A program made the position numbers and the translations under genes. A stretch of 33,819 nt of DNA from RGIG3528 sp045598045 (lineage in GTDB: Bacteria > Bacillota > Clostridia > Lachnospirales > Lachnospiraceae). The stretch covers positions 1-33,819 of the forward strand of contig JAZLLG010000046.1 in the NCBI GenBank assembly GCA_045598045.1, read 5' to 3'. This document shows, piece by piece, positions 31,597-33,819 of the stretch (the stretch's first letter is position 1; each line of letters opens with the position of its first letter). Below the pieces are notes generated by a model. It did no database searches and was not told where the DNA came from. It was given only the letters and a program-made list of their open reading frames with translations.

Positions 31597-33192
31597 TTAT
31601 CTTTTATGGTAATACTTTAAAAGCGTTGATTTAAGCACTTCGTTGTCAATAGGTTTCGGAATATGTTCATTCATGCCGCACGCAAACGCAGCTTCGGCAT
31701 CTCTTGCAAATGCATTGGCCGTCATGGCTACAATCGGCACATTTCCGGAATCCTTTCTTTCCAAAGCTCTTATTGCTCTTGTAGCATCATGACCGTTCAT
31801 AACAGGCATCATGATGTCCATAAGTACTGCATCATAGTGGAACTCTTCCGACGCGGTGAACATATCAACCGCAATCTTTCCGTTAACAGCTTTTTCAACA
31901 ATACATCCCATTTCCTGGAGAAGATATTCGGCAACTTCAAGGTTAAGCTCATTATCCTCAACAAGAAGCACTTTCATGCCTTCAAGATTGTCAGCCAAAG
32001 GCTCATCAGCCACTTCCGTTTCAGGAAGAGCCGAACCTCCGGATACGTTAATAATCGGCTTCTCCTCTGCAGCTCCGAAATCAGGCATCGCATTCTGTTC
32101 ATTTTCTGCTGTTTTCTTTTCTTTATCGGTCTTGGAAAGCTCAAGCACTTCGTTTATCAAAACAAGCAGGTACTTGGAGTTCTCGTCGATTTTATCAAGG
32201 CAGTCAATGATTTTCGTCGGATTGTGCATGTTTTCCTTGGCAATTCGAATCATGCCTGAAATACCGTTCAAAGGTGTTCTGATGTCATAGGAAAACTTTG
32301 AAACAATTGATGCTCTCAAAAGATCGGCTTCTTCGACAGCTTTTTTAACATTTTCTATTTCACCGAGAAGCTTGTTTTCTTTATCCTTCTCGTCGTCAAT
32401 CTGCCGCGATAACCAAAGAAGTCTCGTAGCTTTATTGTTGAAGTCTCTCTTTGTAACGCAAAGACTCTCGTTACACCAGCCGCAGCCGGTTGTAAGCAGC
32501 TCACAAGAAATAACGTTTGTGTCCTTTAATCTGTCCTGCAAAGTAAGCAGGTTACAGAAAGCAAGAGCATCGGCCTTTGAGCTGTCATCAATGCATCCGT
32601 TTACCCATCCGAGAATGACTGAATTAACATCTGCTGTCTTGGGAATTACCTGTGAAACATATTCACGGCTGATTATCGACTCAAATGTCATGGTAGAAAG
32701 ATCAATGGAATGTACCCCGACATAGACATCCTTAAGCGCTGTCAGCATTTCCTTGTTGTTCTTTGAAGTTTTCTCACTTTCCGTAACAACTTTTCTCTCG
32801 TCTTCTATGTCTTCTGAAGTAAGGAGTACTCGTATAACCTTACGGTCAGCGCTTCGTTTAACAACAATGAAGCTCGTCTTTGCCCACTGTTCCAGCATGT
32901 TTTTGTGTTCAAATGCCATACTGTCCGAGCTGGAAAGACGCTCGTTCAACGTATCAAGATTTGTAAAATCCTTGATTTTGGCAAAGCAGTCTTCCGGTAC
33001 GGATTTGCAAAAAAGAGCAACAGCCTCTCTCGCAGCACCTGTGTCGGGAATGATGTCTTTATACATATCCGACGCCTTAAAGCAGGTGTACGTACCGTCT
33101 TCAAGATTAATGTAATATGCCGTGTTGTAAAGCCTTGATACAGCCTCGAGTATTTCCATACCTTCCGAAGCACCGCCATTAAACTCAATCAT
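31597..33192 (-). CDS. Degenerate hybrid sensor protein: PAS-like regions, HisKA box with His to Tyr, no ATPase domain, intact receiver
   Basis: This 531-residue protein has no membrane helix. Two PAS-like stretches come first (about 14-130, LYNTAYYINLEDGTYTCFK; about 150-260, VYVGVHSIDLSTMTFESI). A coiled coil (about 265-300) leads into a HisKA-like helix near 305-350. This reads FSYDIRTPLNGISGM, where active kinases have FSHDIRTPMN. The codon is TAT instead of CAT. After LVLINEVLELSKTDKEK the sequence passes through a linker of about 50 residues directly into a receiver domain (about 410-528), so the HATPase domain is missing. The receiver keeps VLLVEDNELN, the phosphoacceptor Asp in VLMDIMMPVMNG, MTANAF and the PKPI Lys. 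It is probably phosphorylated by another kinase, or acts as a scaffold. GGAGG lies before the ATG. Confidence 0.85.
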   Translation of the reverse strand: MIEFNGGASEGMEILEAVSRLYNTAYYINLEDGTYTCFKASDMYKDIIPDTGAAREAVALFCKSVPEDCFAKIKDFTNLDTLNERLSSSDSMAFEHKNMLEQWAKTSFIVVKRSADRKVIRVLLTSEDIEDERKVVTESEKTSKNNKEMLTALKDVYVGVHSIDLSTMTFESIISREYVSQVIPKTADVNSVILGWVNGCIDDSSKADALAFCNLLTLQDRLKDTNVISCELLTTGCGWCNESLCVTKRDFNNKATRLLWLSRQIDDEKDKENKLLGEIENVKKAVEEADLLRASIVSKFSYDIRTPLNGISGMIRIAKENMHNPTKIIDCLDKIDENSKYLLVLINEVLELSKTDKEKKTAENEQNAMPDFGAAEEKPIINVSGGSALPETEVADEPLADNLEGMKVLLVEDNELNLEVAEYLLQEMGCIVEKAVNGKIAVDMFTASEEFHYDAVLMDIMMPVMNGHDATRAIRALERKDSGNVPIVAMTANAFARDAEAAFACGMNEHIPKPIDNEVLKSTLLKYYHKR

Positions 33193-33228
33193 TGAAAATC
33201 CTCCGTGATAAAATGTGAGCCTTAACTG

Positions 33229-33819
33229 TTATTCCAACTCAAATGCGCCTGTGTAGAGCTGATAATATGTCTTTTTCTGTGCTATAAGTTCGTCATGAGT
33301 ACCGCGCTCAATGATATGACCCTTATCAAGTACGATAATCGAATCGGAATTTCTGACTGTTGAAAGTCTGTGAGCAATAACAAATACCGTTCTGCCCTTC
33401 ATAAGCTTATCCATACCGTCCTGTACAAGAGCTTCGGTACGTGTATCGATGGAACTTGTAGCTTCATCAAGAATCATTGCAGGTGTATTTGCAACAGCCG
33501 CTCTCGCAATGGAAAGGAGCTGTCTCTGTCCCTGTGAAAGGGATGCGCCGTTTCCTGTAAGCATCGTGTTATAGCCTTCAGGAAGTCGTGTGATAAAGTC
33601 ATGTGCATTTGCAAGCTTTGCTGCCTCAATACACTCTTCATCGGTTGCATCAAGACGTCCGTAACGGATATTGTCCATAACCGTGCCGGTAAAGAGGTTA
33701 ACATCCTGGAGAACAAGTCCAAGTGAACGTCTTAAATCCTGCTTTTTAATCTTGTTTATGTTGATACCGTCGAAACGAATCTTACCGTCGGGTATATCAT
33801 AAAATCTGTTGATAAGATT
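33229..33819 (-). CDS. ABC exporter, C-terminal part of the nucleotide-binding domain (cut by window edge)
   Basis: The reading frame enters at the window edge without a start and gives 196 residues plus the stop. Visible are the Q-loop region (LGLVLQDVNLFTGTVMDNI), the ABC signature LSQGQ in GASLSQGQRQLLSIARA, Walker B MILDEATSSID, and the H-loop IAHRLSTVR. Walker A and the membrane domain lie beyond 33819. This layout is that of MsbA/LmrA-like exporters with fused membrane and ATPase domains. The hybrid sensor gene follows 36 bases after its stop with its own ribosome binding site, so the two are probably co-transcribed. The substrate cannot be judged. Confidence 0.92.
   Translation of the reverse strand, partial: NLINRFYDIPDGKIRFDGININKIKKQDLRRSLGLVLQDVNLFTGTVMDNIRYGRLDATDEECIEAAKLANAHDFITRLPEGYNTMLTGNGASLSQGQRQLLSIARAAVANTPAMILDEATSSIDTRTEALVQDGMDKLMKGRTVFVIAHRLSTVRNSDSIIVLDKGHIIERGTHDELIAQKKTYYQLYTGAFELE

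Noticed and set aside
31597..33192. A frameshift as the reason for the missing kinase ATPase domain
   Set aside because: The frame is open throughout, and only about 50 linker residues separate the HisKA helix from the receiver. No N-box or G-box remnants are readable there.

Overview
The window is about 34 kb of chromosome from a low-to-moderate GC Gram-positive bacterium, most likely Clostridia and probably Lachnospiraceae. The evidence is strong AGGAGG ribosome binding sites, TTGACA/TATAAT promoters with 17-bp spacers, TTG and GTG starts, the gene orders pta-ackA-yceD-rpmF and rsmD-coaD, class B sortase and DUF6273 proteins, and domain shuffling typical of that family. No database was searched; all calls come from reading the sequence.

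Left end (1-5633). The first 135 bases are the 5' part of a minus-strand group II intron, inserted just after the rpmF terminator. Then come rpmF, yceD (DUF177), ackA and pta, all on minus. The acetate-using tRNA enzyme tmcAL is divergent from pta, with overlapping promoters. It runs convergently into a minus-strand regulator that joins two RNA polymerase alpha-CTD-like domains to a sigma region-4-like helix-turn-helix.

Middle (5634-17579). A minus-strand array runs asp23, fakA, recG, a CbxX-type AAA+ ATPase, a GtrB-like glycosyltransferase, a large GT-C-like membrane protein, a DPM1-like glycosyltransferase, rsmD, coaD and a coiled-coil protein. The four AAA/glycosyltransferase genes look like a cassette placed between recG and rsmD. 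Between asp23 and rpmB lies a 300-base block of short hairpin repeats in two opposite orientations.

17580-25331. This part holds rpmB, a DUF3737 beta-helix protein, rpsO with a structured leader, and the run galK, lepB, class B sortase, DUF1015. It ends with a lipoprotein that fuses a CapA-like phosphoesterase to a DUF6273 domain. All are on minus.

25332-33819. A plus-strand operon aroB-aroC-aroE/K-aroQ-aroA-aroF encodes all seven steps from erythrose-4-phosphate plus PEP to chorismate in six genes. A shared terminator separates it from a minus-strand pair: the C-terminal part of an ABC exporter and a hybrid sensor-like protein. In that protein the phosphoacceptor His of the HisKA box is Tyr, the ATPase domain is absent, and the receiver domain is intact.

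Most of the window is core housekeeping. The least ordinary items are the degenerate hybrid kinase, the alpha-CTD/sigma-4 regulator, the AAA/glycosyltransferase cassette, the hairpin-repeat block and the CapA-DUF6273 fusion.
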